From NCBI RefSeq assembly GCF_032854445.1, contig NC_088305.1, positions 19,453,717 to 19,517,716 on the forward strand: a stretch of DNA of 64,000 nucleotides. Direction: 5' to 3'. Origin of the DNA: Liolophura sinensis (Eukaryota > Mollusca > Polyplacophora > Chitonida > Chitonidae). Shown in pieces: positions 43,201 to 56,200 of this stretch (position 1 is the first letter of the stretch; every line of letters starts with the position of its first letter). A model generated the notes under the pieces. The model was not told where the DNA came from, did not search any database, and was given only the letters and a program-made list of their open reading frames with translations. Both the position numbers and the translations under genes were made by a program.

Positions 43201-44124
43201 GCCCGAATTAACGCCAGGATTGCAACCAAAAATGATATTTGAAGATTCAGCACAACAAAATCAGTAATGGAAATAAATTAAACAATATTCTTAAAAACCT
43301 TTAGCTGGATTTGTGGCTGACAAAGAAATTCCAAACGAACACTTTAAGACCACATCAAATAGGTGAATAATATTCACTAAATCTTTCCTCAAAACGAAGC
43401 TTTGGCTTTAGCATTATCTCAAATATAAACTCTGTTCTGATTCAAGCTTAACCCGAATTGAAACCCACTAATTACAGATATTCAACAACAGCAGTTTCAG
43501 GTAATGAGTGAACTCGAGAAGAAACTATGTAAATATCACAAGTTACAAGGATTACAGTCAGCCATTAAAAAAAAAAAAAAAAAGAATATACAGTCATCGC
43601 AATAAGTTTGCATTTCTTTGAACAATTAAGAAAAAAAAATAATATGCTGTAAACATGTGATCGAGCATAAACATTTTTCTTGCTGTAAAAATTTCATCAT
43701 TTTAAAAATCTAAGTGTTATGCTGTTTTTCTCACGAATCCCTTTAGCTTGAGTTGTTGCAACCTAGGCAACATCATTTTTTATGAAGGTTATGTGAAATT
43801 GGTTTCTACTGTTTTCATGCTATTCCTGGAAAAACTGGCCATTGCATATATGGCTGAACAGAAAATTAATACACATTTGGTCAACACACTGTCATACATG
43901 TAGTAATATAACATACATGTATAACTGAGAAGCACATGCCTTCTTGTGAATTGTTCATCAAATAAAAAATTAATCACAAACTATAATTACACAGATGAAT
44001 TTTACATAATCTAGCTTTTAGTGTGTGAAAACCAGCTACAAACATGCAAATGTAAATCTTTTCGCAAATCAAAACACTGTTTAAGACCATATCTGACTGA
44101 TATTTAGAAGACACCATGTTATTT

Positions 44125-44350
44125 AGTCAACCAATCATGAAAAGAATATAAAGAAAACCTCCATATGATTGATTGAGTGACACCAGCTTTAGTCGACCAA
44201 TCATGAAATGAATATAAAGAAAATTCCTCTATGACTCGCTGAGTGCCACCAACTTTAGTCGACCAATCATGAAAGAAATACAAAAAAAACTCCTGCATGA
44301 TTGGCTGAGCGCCATCAGCTTTAGTCGACCAATCATGAAAGGAATATAAA
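44125..44350 (+). repeat. Repeat of about 64 bp, four units
   Basis: Units contain ttagtcgaccaatcatgaaa, aatataaagaaaa and tgattggctgag-like text. Intergenic. Confidence 0.85.
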
Positions 44351-45829
44351 ACTCCCACATCATTCATGGTCAGGTGATACAAGTGCTGTCGCATAACTAT
44401 ATAAAATGCTCCAATACCACTAATATTTGCGTGAAGGCAAAAAAACAAATAAAAACCAAAAAAAACATTCCCGTTTTGTTGTAATAATTGGATATTCACA
44501 AAATGTTACAAGGTACATGTAGTCAATATGTGCACTTTCTCAAAGTTTCAAACTGTGATATGACAGCTTTACCACACACACATGTAGATGATAGGTTACA
44601 GTATAGAATAGTTCAGTCAACTGTGTTGTTGCTCACAAATTTTACAAAGCTGCTGCCACTGGAAGAAAAAAAAATGAACACACTGATTTATTTTATCAGT
44701 GTTTAATGAGTAGTATCCACGAAAACAGATGTTCAGTATTCCTACAATATTGTTTATATGAACTTAATAAAAAAGAACAAAAAAAAATGAGAAAATGTCT
44801 GACATGCAAAAAGTGAATTAAAACTGGTATTAACTCAGCATATGGGATTATTTATGTGACAAAAAAAGGAAGTTGAACATTCTGTTCACTAAACCTAGCA
44901 ATTATTAAACACAGACCGAATCAAAAATGACGTAAAATTTACATGTGAAATTTACATGTAACATAATTTATATGTTACATGTGTACCTGTACAAATAAAA
45001 TGAAAACAAATGCATCCTCATGTCTTCAAAACTGTGAAACTTTCAATCACATTACACCAACATGGTTGTTTTAAGACAAGGGCTTTTCACGTCTTAGAGA
45101 TCAAAATTAATCTGAATGATGCTAAACACCGAGGTGCCTATCATCATTTTTTACAAATATTATTTCATTTTCCTTCTGATTTACAAAAAGTAAAACATCA
45201 CCAGGACAGAATCCTTTTATAAAGGAAAAAAAAACAAACAACAAAAAATCAATATAACAACAAATCAGTAGATAAATTTGCAGCTTTCTTGCCCAGACTT
45301 GATTCAGTACAATCTTGTCATCCTCTTTGTAAATCAAGGGGTATAAACAAGTAAACAAACCATTATGTATACATATTTTGGCTATTTTTCCTTGAGATTG
45401 TTTTCATTGGTTCATCTCCTGACCAATCTGTCCAATCAGTGATGAGATCTGACATAATTGCACAATGCTGCATACCTACTGGCTACAGGCAAATGCTTCA
45501 GGAGTCTTCACAACATAACAAACCATACCGTTGGTCCAAAACAATTTGTGTACAATCAAATGAGTCAATGTCTCCCTTGTTCATCTGTTGGTCATATCAT
45601 CCTAATAAACTAAGTGCAGATAAAACCTGTAAAGTCAAATCTCAACCTCAGAAGCCAATCTTGAAATTCCCAGTTCCAGGCATTTGCTCTGACCAGACAC
45701 AAGTACGACAACAACAAAGTAGCAAAAAAAAAACCCAATCCTGCTCAAGACATACTGTTATGACTGACCTCCAGATTGTTAGACTCAGGAAGTTTAAAAA
45801 GAGCCATATTATTCTTGGAACAAAGGAAG

Positions 45830-46075
45830 CTGTACTGACCATAGCTCGCCTGTGGTCTCCACTCATCCAGGTGTGTTCACCACATTGTCAGGTAAAAGTT
45901 GCCATATTCCTTACAAGATGGTTGGCCAACAGACAGCAAGAATGCCTAGTTACACCAGACTAAAAGGAAGCTGTGCTAATCACACAGCTCACCTGTCGTC
46001 TCCGATCACCTGCATTCATCCAGGTGTGACCACCACATCATCAGGTAATGGTTGCCCAAAACAGAGCAAGAAGAC
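45830..46075 (+). repeat. Diverged duplication of about 130 bp
   Basis: 45830-45945 and 45963-46075 share ggaagctgt...ctcacctgt...ctcc, catccaggtgtg and catcaggtaa blocks in order. Just beyond the tentative last exon of the coiled-coil gene. Confidence 0.55.
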
Positions 46076-46099
46076 AAATGTGCATGTGGCTCGTGACTG

Positions 46100-46255
46100 T
46101 TAATATAGATCTCTGTCCACTCTGGACTGGTCCATTTTTCCTGTCTCCATACTGGTCAGCTCATCAGTTAGGACGTTCCATGCTGCGTGTATGGACGGGG
46201 GTGTAGGTGCTGAAGGCCGATCCCGCCAACTGAGCACTCTCCCTGTGATAATCGT
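46100..46255 (-). CDS. Tentative last exon of the coiled-coil gene
   Basis: Acceptor ccgatctcag|ACGATT at 46256|46255, then 51 codons and TAA. Contains SWRDRPSAPTPPSIHAAWN, which has protein-like composition, and the phase (0) matches the donor at 55904. The linking intron would be 9.6 kb. Intermediate exons, or another parent gene, are possible. Confidence 0.45.
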   Translation of the reverse strand, partial: TIITGRVLSWRDRPSAPTPPSIHAAWNVLTDELTSMETGKMDQSRVDRDLY

Positions 46256-47233
46256 CTGAGATCGGCAGGAAATGCTGACAACAAAGCAAATAATGCAAAG
46301 CAAATGATTATTCGTACTTACAGTGTATTTAATTATTTATTTATTTGATTGATTGATGTCTAATGTCCCAATTAAGAATTTTTCACTTTTTGCGACAGAA
46401 TTCAAGTCCCACTTCCATAAAACTCTGTGAACCAATTTTTTGAAACATCATACGGCAAGAAAAAAGTATGAGAAATTAGATTTATTAAATTTTGCGAAAA
46501 TGGGTCCAGGTTTAATCCACCACATATCGCCAGGAACTTGACAAATCCCCTGAGGTAAGGCCACAGTTGAAGCAGCCACAGCAATTTCCATTTTCATTTA
46601 TTAATGGTTTTCTGAAAGGTTCAATTTCCTTCAGAAACTTTCTGAAGATTTTAATTCCTTTCTTCAGACACTTTTGACAGTTTCAATTTCTTTCCCACAG
46701 TATAACTGTCTGAAGGCTTCAATTTCCTTCAACAACTGTCCAAAAGGTTATACGTCCTCCAAGCTTCTTTCTGAATCTTTCAGTTTCTTTCAGCATCTAT
46801 CTGAAATCTTCATTTCAGCTGCATATTTTGGGGCAAGCTGAACTGTATGAGTACAGCATGGATAAATACAGAACTGATGCAAGTGGATAATAAATGGGCA
46901 AAAAGAGCATCCATAAAAACACGACCTGCTCTAACTCACAAAGTTTTTATCACATGTGTAATCATTTCTCCTGGGGGCATTGCAAGACAAGTCAATTTCT
47001 CCTGTAAGCAATTCCAGCGGAATGTTTCTCTAATGGCTTCTAGGTAAAGCTCTGAGTTGTCTCTCCCACCTGTTTATGTGGCCCAGGCGGGGAATCAGAC
47101 CGTGGGAACCTGATGCAAGCTGTACGCTGATTAACTCAGTAGAGGGGCTGAGTGCGGGTGTAGCGAGAGATAAGAGGCTAAGTACCAGGCACTACCGTAG
47201 ACAAGACAATCACAACACCCAAAGTCTTCATAC

Positions 47234-47267
<34 letters not shown>

Positions 47268-50200
47268 CAACTTTATTTATGGAGGATTATTTAGTTAAAT
47301 AATACAACTTGCACTTCCCCCAAGCTTTTTCAAACTCAAAGTATTTCATCCCAGCTGCCATCGTATTATAAGTGAAATATTCTTGTGTACAGCGTAAAAA
47401 CTCAAATCAAATAGATGAATAAATCCATTAATGGCAAGGTTTTTCCAGCCCAACAGAGAAGCACAAACAAAAATCCTGCTTTTCCAGGCTTTTCTACAAA
47501 GAATTACTTTCCCAACTCAGGTTTCCAATTTATTTGATTTAAGTTTTACTCCGTACCCTGAACCCTCGGAAAATCCACTACCAACAAGGTTTTCAAAGCC
47601 TTCTGTGAACCTTGCATGGGGGGGCACATCTAACGCATCCTACATATCACCTGTCTGATCATTACACAGGTTAACGATCTGCTCTAAGGTCTCGTTAACT
47701 AAACAGTTACTGTATTTCACCTACAGTCTGACGTGTAAAAAATGCAACTTCTGAGGCACATAAGGCCAACATTGTAGATCTCTACAAACACCAGGAGTAT
47801 CAACCTTTGTAAAAGCACCAAGCCAACTTTAGGCGCATCGGTGAATGTACATGTAACATGCACTAATGATTTACACCACTCTCAAGAATATTTCACTGAT
47901 GGTAGCCAGCATTATGATGGGAGGAAATCGGGCCGAGCCTGGGAGAAACTGATAACCAGCTCAGGTACCCCCCCCCCCCCATGTATGACCAGAGAGAAAG
48001 CCAACACGAGCTAGATTTGAACTCACAGCGACCTCAACAGTGAGAGGCTCCCAGGTTCCTTGGTTATAGTGTAATACCACCACTAGGTCTCAAAGGCCAT
48101 AATATGCAACTACGAAGGTTCAAATTTTTTTTAGCTTTGCATAATTTCTTAACTCAATTGCTAAACAGATTTACAGGTAACACAGGCATCGATTCCTAAA
48201 TGTACATTAACTATTACAGTTATTAAATTTGTATGGGACTGTACAAATTCTTCAACCTTTTCACATGTTTGCAAGGTGCCGTTTCAAGCATATTCTGAAG
48301 GCATTATTTGGTGTAGACAGATAAAATGTTGAGGAATTAGGGTACAAGTTTTTGACAAAGGTGATTGGTTTATTCTGGCCACTTCAGTTTCACCCCTGTG
48401 ATACAAGTGAAAATTCATTAAACATAGCGCTTAAATATTAAAAATAAATTGCATTTGATTTCTAGAAAATGTTGATTTTACTAAGATATATAGGAGCATT
48501 ATTACACTATAAAACACAATTAACAAAGCAGTCATATGTTTTCTTATCTGAAGCCCCAATATTAAAACTTCTGATGTATTTTCTTGATTTCCTAAAAGAC
48601 ATATAGACAGAATATTTCAATGAGCAGGGGTGTTTTGAACAAGAACAAAACAGAAAAAATAATTTACATACTTTAACTGTTTTCGTGTTTTAAATTTTCC
48701 AGCTTTCGACAAAGACAAATAAAAACAGCCATAGCAGTATCTACTGGTAATCCAGAATGCATATTCAGAAAGAAACCTTAAGAGGCATCTCGATCTTAAC
48801 AGACATCTTCAATTCATCTTTATTCAATTTTCAGAATTTTGAACAAGGAATTTTGACTATTTTTGTGTCTTCACATGGCTTAAAGGCCTAATTAAGACCA
48901 AACTCAATGATACAATCTGAAAATTGTGGCTGGATATCAACAAAATGGAGATACATGTGCTCGTGAAAATGCCGAGAAAAATTATATGGATTTTCTTCAC
49001 TGCTCCAATAAAGCCTTCAGTCAAACATGTATGAATTGCTGTGTGTCTATAAACTGTGGGGATCACGAAAACTGTAATGTTTTTCAACGCAGCCACTAAC
49101 AAAAGCTATAAAGTGATAACTGCTGTGGGAATTAAGCATTTTTCTAATTACAACCTTAGCAAATGAAAACTGCATACTGTAATTCTTGAACCTTCTCGCA
49201 TGTTTGCTAGGAGTTTATTCAAGCAAATTCTGAGGGCATTACACTGTGTAGACTGATAAAACGACACTTTTTGTGAAGCCCTGAAATTGGCCTATCCAAC
49301 CAATGTAGGTTTGTCTCAAAAAATGTGAATACATTGCACTGAAAGCTGCTCTTTTGTATGCGAAAAGGTTGAGGAATTTGGGTATACTGTATTTCAACTA
49401 CAGTTTTCACCTGTAAAATGCACTTTCAGAAGTTCCTAAAGGCCTTGGAATGATATTTTTAATGCTAACACTTACCTTTTCCCCATAGGAAATTAATCAA
49501 ATTTCACAAAAAAGCTCTTAAGCAGTCTTACAGAGTGGAGAAATCAATCAGAATCAAGAAAGAAAAAAAAAGTTCCTCTTTAGGTAAAATACTGTAAATC
49601 ATATGAATCCTACATGTATATTACAGGTAAATTTTATCCTAAACTTGCTTTATGTCATCACTATATATTTGTTTTGTCTCTTTAAAATTTGGAACAGGAA
49701 ATGTGAAAAAAAAAAGTTCCCATGCTCAGGTTGCTGAGCAACTCAATGTGTCAAAATTGTGGCGGGATATTAAACCAGGAAAACAGTCGAAAACATGTCT
49801 GAAATCACCAGGGAAAAGGCTTGATAGGGACCATCTTCAATGCACAAAGCTTTAGTCATACATGCATAAACTGCTGAAAGTTTGGACTCTGTCGGGGGAT
49901 TATGACAGATTTATTGCTTTCCCAGGCAACCACTGCCAACAGATTTCTCTTTCTCACGCATTTTTTCTTTTCTTTTTTTAAGTTCATGTATTATATTAAA
50001 ACAGAAACAGCTCTGGAAAATAAGATTTGTACGCCCTATAAAATGTGTTGCGAAAATTGCGGCAGAATATTAAAGCTGCAAAGTGGTGGAAAATGTGTCT
50101 GAAATCAACAACAACAAAAAAAAAAGGATTGACAGAGACCTTTCAAGCATAAATAAACTGCCAGGAGCCTGTACACTGTGAGGAAGCATGAAAGATTTAT

Positions 50201-53200
50201 TGCTTTTCAACGTCTTCACTAGTTGGAGCCAATGGATAATTTTCAGTTCAGGGGTCAGTTTCTCAACGCGGTAGTAGTAATGTTATGCTGGTCGCAAATA
50301 CCAAGGTGGTGAAGACCATTAGCATGCGACGTCATGGTGATTAGGCCGGCGTAAAGTTACGACGCCTGACCCCAGGATAGGATGTGGTCCTTATTTTCAC
50401 AGTGTAAACAGTTACACTGAAAATTTTTACAAAGAAAATAACAAGTACATATTATCATATGTATCTCCATGAGATGTTCTAAAAAATGACTTCAAAGCAT
50501 ATACCATGTTGTTACTTCTTAATAATTTGATGAATTCATGATCGCATTGAATCACTCTTCAAAATAATGCTGCAAAAATTAAAGAAAGAAAACAAACAAA
50601 CAAACAAACAACCCCCCCCCCCAAAAAAAAAACCCACCACTTCAAACCTGCCCTAAATCAAGATCTTACAATATAAAGTATCAGCTTAAGGAGTTACCTG
50701 CAAGTGTGTCAGTAAATTGGGCAAATAAATCTGTATCAGATCAACTGGCTGGATCAATTTTCCCATACACTTATAAAATATCTACAAAGTAGATGACCTA
50801 ATACTATAATCTTTAACATTATAACACACCTACAAGCAGATCACTGTAAAGCTTTCATGATTATAATACACCTACAGGTAGCTTTCTTAACATTATAACA
50901 CATCTACATGTACAAGTACAAGTAAATTTCTTAACACTATAACACACCTACAAGTAGCTTTCTTAACACTGTTACATTTTGACAGGTATAACAAACCTAC
51001 AAGTAGATTTCTTAAAGGATTAGTGTCCAAATTTAGCTACTTGTCTTCAGAATAAAGATTATAACCTGTTTTACAGTATGATACCAGGAGGGCCTCTGAG
51101 AAACGTAATTATGACTTTAAATCCACCAAAAACAATAGATTTACTACCCTAGCCAATCTCCAGCCGGGTGACCGGTAAAGCTCAGTGGGTGACGTCACAG
51201 ATGGCCAACCTGAGTCTAACTGGCCCATATAACCTGTGAATTCTTATCAAAACGATGTCGTTTTCGAGATGGATTCTAGCTACACAGAAGCAAATATACT
51301 ACGCTATCGCTTTGAACGCATAGTGGAAAATGATGAAGTTCCCCTTTATGACACTGACATCCCTGGTTAGACTTCAGATTCCGAGATTTTTAGACGTTGA
51401 ATTTGATCTTTATCTAGGTATTTTCAACTGCGCTGGTAATACGGATTCATAAGCTATAGTTTTATCCAGTGTTACACTGTAGATCTACATTTCGTGTGTA
51501 TATCAGATTAAACACTATTGTTTCCTTCTGTCCACTTCACAATAAATACCATTCTATTCTCTGAGTTGATTTACTTCAAAAATGGGTTTACGGGAATTAA
51601 TTTTCGTGCTTTTAATCAAGGCAATACTGAAAAAAAATTCTTACAACTGTTTAATTTTCCTAGTTGTATTATGGCCGGAATTCCTCAAGGACGTCAAACA
51701 GGTACATGTATTATCAAGGGTGGCTTTAATCATTTTTTTTCCCCCTAAGGTGCCGCTAATCCTCGTAATCTGGATTAGAGATTAAAACAATGGGGGCTGG
51801 ATTATCACCATGTAAGAATGCTTTTGCACCTTCCCTGAGCAGTATTCAAAGGGATGTTACTTGCTTTTCGTTTTGATGAGTTATTTTAATCAATAACCAG
51901 TATTTCAACCCCAGTCATTAATTCTTGATTAACGCAGTCAAGAAACAAGATTAGTTTTGGATACTTTTCGGTTTTAATCGTCTGCCGTAGCTGGTCAGAA
52001 ACTGCTAGCATTACTGTAGCTGTCAAACGGCCATTGCGTTGTTGTACACAGTCCACAATTTGTGAGGAGCCCACTCATTGGCCAACAGGAGAGACACAGC
52101 CAATGGCATAGTGTGAATCACAGCCATCATGTGGTTGTATCTACTTTTCTTTCACTTTACCGGCATACTGAAGAATACTGGTCAAACTAATGACAAATGA
52201 ACTCCTGCTTTGTTTAAAACCCACCAAGCCCTATCACCAGAGTTTATATACATATATTTAAAGCCTAATTTTTCCTCCCTGCTGTTAGAAATTATTCTGC
52301 TCTCTCCAGATTTCTTATCCGAACTCCCGCCAGCCCGGCAAAGATTTGGCTGTGTTTGGTGGCTACAAAACCCTTCCGTCTTGTGGCATGAAACAACTCT
52401 TTCCTGAGGGCCAAATTGCCTGGAAACTTTAAAAAAGAAAATAACTTCACGGTTCTTCGACAACCTGTTTTTACAACCGTATGTAGAACAGCAAACCATT
52501 TCGGGGAGAAATTTGACATGGTTGTTGTCACTTTTACAGTTTTTTTAACACTGAACTAAATGGTGAAGCTCTGACAGCTTGTAAAGGTTGGACTGGTATG
52601 ACGTCTTTCGGCCGAGACTACCGAGTGTTGGTGGAAAAAATGCATAAACTCAGCCTCATTATCTTGTGATTTTCATGCCATATTGCTCAGATTACTGTAC
52701 TTTTCTCCAATATTTTTTTACACTCAATTTAACAAAATATACAGGGGTAGGTAATTATGAATAAATACCCAATCTTGACACTAATCCTTAACATTATAAC
52801 ACACCCTCAAGTAGATTTCTTAATACAGTGTGGCCTCACTAAAATGTGTCGCTTTGTGGACAGGTTTATGAGCGTGTTATAGGCCACCTTGCGCTATAAT
52901 GAAACGACCTTGGGATCTAGTATGTAGGGTTACAGTCTATATTACAGGTCATGATTCTGACATTGAACAAAATTTTATCGATGTAAAATGTGTTTTGTCA
53001 AATGCTTTCTTATTATTAGTTTACTTTAAACGCATGACATTTTTTGTTACCTAAGGATTCAAGCATTTAAGCACCGTCCTACGAGTCATATCCCAGGCCT
53101 GAGCTAATCTGCAGAACTCAGTGCATGTTAAACAGTTCATCACCTGAATTCCAGTAACACAGTTTCATCCACGTTATTTTTCAACAACAAAAAAAAAATC

Positions 53201-56200
53201 AAAAAGCTACAACGAATTTGGTATCCGATTTGTCCGTGCCTTCTCATATCAGAAGTAGCTCCTGGAGCTTAGATGCCTCAGATTCAAAATGGAGGACTGC
53301 AGACAACTGTCAACCTGATCATGTGACGTGTTATAGCTACTGAACAAAAAAAACAAAAAAGACGATGCCATTTTGATGTGTATCATGCTAAACCAATGTC
53401 TTACATGAAGTGAAGAGGAAAAGAGTTAAGGAGCCATTCTCAAACATATGAGTGAGTTCATCTCAACTCTCATATGTCATCAAGCCGGTAAGCCAAATCT
53501 CACTCCCTGCAGTTTAACACCTCGCTTTATAGCCATCCAATAATCTGGTTAACGTTTTCTGCATTTACTGAAAGTGTACAAATATTAATCCCTTTGTGAG
53601 GTGCACAGTGAGCGAAATGTGTTGTGGATTACTGACATGCGGAAGTAATGATGCAACAATGTCACACGCTCGCCAAAAAATATTAACCACTTACAACCTC
53701 TTCCATTATTCATAGAAAAATCCATTTCTTTTACTTATACGCAAGTAATGTTCAAAAGATTTAAGGAGAAGAAAATTTAAATATCACACAAATACCATTG
53801 AAAAGAATACGCATTACCTCACGGAACCATGCCATAAAAAAATGTACCTCAAGCTGATAAATTATAAATAAAGTCAGCGCCAAAATCCGCTGTGGGCGAT
53901 TCCATTTTGCCGAAGAACTAGTCCTGAAGTATTATGTGTTAGGAGGAGAACTGCCATCGGAAACTGCCGAAGTGCAGTTGGCACATTTCCGATAGAACTT
54001 TTCTTCCCAGAGGGTAGCGAACAGTACAGTTCGTTCTCCAGTTGACAATCAGGAAACTGGAATGTTGGACATACGTTTCGAGTTTACACGAACAAGCCGC
54101 CAGTTTTAACAACTCTCATTGGCTGAGAGGCAACACACCCTCAGCAAAAATTACAGTGCGTCAAAGATGGAGTATGCGATGAACTCAGCAATTTATGCCA
54201 GCTTTGCCGTTTTCAGACTTTACGTGCATGCGGAGTAAAAATCGCAAAATTATGCAGCAGGCACCACCAGATAGAAAAAAATGCGCTCTTTTCAGGCTAT
54301 AGCGTCATTGTTTTAAGTTTTCTTCTCCTTTAAGCCTAAAATATCAAATATCACATGGGTCATGCACGAATAGTAGGAACTGAAGCAAATCATGTGTTAT
54401 TTATGTACATTTCTTGGCGAAAAATCTTTACTCATTTGCAGTTTTAGCTGTTCTTGCATGAAAGTACACCGCACATTTTTGGGGACAAGATTTGGGTCGT
54501 GTCGGATTTATCGTACTTAAAGTGAGGCTACACTGTCTTATAACACACCTACAAGTAGAGTACTTAATATTATAACACACCTACAAGTAGAGTACTTAAT
54601 ATTACAACACACCTACAAGTAAATTTCTTCATATTATAACACACCTACAAGTACATTTCTTAATAATATAGCACACCTACAAGTACATTTCTTAATAATA
54701 TAACACACCTACAAGTAGCTTACTTAATATTATAACATGCCTACAAGTAAATTTTTTAATATTGTAACATTTCTTAATAATATAACACACATACAAGTAG
54801 ATTACTTTAGACTAACATTTTCACAATTAAAATACACCTACTAGTAAACAACTTAGGACTACAACACAAGCCATATGTAACCAAATGAAAGTCTTTCATA
54901 TCAAAAAACAACATACAGAAACAAACAGAAGACAAATCTTCCTATCCATCTGCACAACCTACATGTATTCCTAATTACAGGAGATATTAACCTTGAATTA
55001 CACTGAAAACCAATACTGATGGGTTCATTATGACTCAGTAGTTCACATTTTTTCAGCAATGCCGAAACATTGAGTCATAATGAAGCCTATCGCTTTCGAT
55101 GCAACACCACGTGTGCTATGTAAAACCACCGCATCTCAAAGCCCAGGTTGTGTTATCACTCTCTTACACCTTTCAGACTCCTGAAACAAAATCTAAGTAT
55201 GCTAATACATATAACACACACCCTGCATAACCAAGTGTTTGGGGAGTATGCTTAAATTTAAGTGTCCAAATCACACTTCCTGACATTTCAGCAAGGGGTA
55301 TGGTAATCACAAACTTGTCCAAAACTGAATATGAAGGTGTGATACCAACCAATGGAAATACAAGTTTAAAAGGGAAGAAAGCCAAAAAATTGAAGTAAAG
55401 TTGTTGAGATGGACAAACGAAAAATGTATTTAAATCTAAGTTAAATGCATACAGATGTTTGAATTCTATGTTAGGCTTTATGAACCAAAAAATTATACAG
55501 CTGGAGTTGAGATACTCTGATGTCATGTTTCTTCTCTAAGCACAGCTTTTAAGGCTGGAACTGGCTTAATCTGGCATAACAGCTAAGTACCCAAACCACA
55601 GTTCAGAAAGTCAACAGGTAAAACAATATCTGAAGATCAGCTTCATTAAGAAAACTATTGCCTAAGGACAACTACTTAAATAAAATTAAACAAAAGTTTG
55701 GTCTGTTGGTGAAAATAAAGAAAGAAAAAAAAAAAAAAAGTGATGTAACCTCAAAATCCATGCAGGCAAACAGCATTCAAACATTTGCAGGCATTAAAAT
55801 TTTAATTTCACCATATGTTTTTATGCATTTTTTGTTAAAGTTTTCAATAGTTTATCTTCAATTTTGAGCCGTCATTTCATTTACTATACTACAGTGTACT
55901 CACCATGGAATCTCCCTCTGACAGAAGCCTAGCTACAGGGTTGGGGCACCGGGTGTCCTCCGTGGGCTCGGGGCGTCGGCAGCAGGTGAAAAGGGCACAT
56001 TCTTCGTCCAGTAACATCTCTAGATACACCTGCTGAGAAGCCTGCAGGCGCCCTGTGAGGTGGCGCTGTGCTGGCCTGGTGGGGCTGACTACTGCCGCAG
56101 GCCGGCGACTCCTCCACAGATTTCCAGTCAAAGACAAGGACCCGACCTCAGAGCTAAGCGGTGGGGTGACCCGTCGCTGGGCGGAGCTGCTGCCCGGAGA

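Larger units (their letters stand above)
37600..46099. other. Intergenic region between the CFAP69 end and the coiled-coil gene
   Basis: Contains the SINE fragment at 38937, the paired repeat at 39840-40265 and the arrays at 37850, 44125 and 45830. The 40330-44100 stretch is anonymous AT-rich DNA. Parts may be the 3' UTRs of the two converging genes; no convincing exon was found. Confidence 0.5.
51016..52787. mobile_element. TTAA-flanked DNA transposon, Kolobok-like
   Basis: TTAA at 51012-51015 and 52788-52791 flanks inverted ends AGGATTAGTGTC (left) and GACACTAATCC (right). The host minisatellite resumes across the gap, so the empty site reads tttcTTAAcattat. Inside, the minus strand carries a decayed THAP-type zinc finger. 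TTAA target duplication plus a THAP finger is the combination known for the Kolobok superfamily; piggyBac shares TTAA but not THAP. At 1.77 kb it is probably a deleted copy. Confidence 0.75.

Noticed and set aside
45439..45963. Plus-strand open frame of 174 codons
   Set aside because: No recognisable domain, unremarkable composition for random AT-rich DNA, partly within a diverged duplication, and antisense to the probable 3' region of the minus-strand gene.
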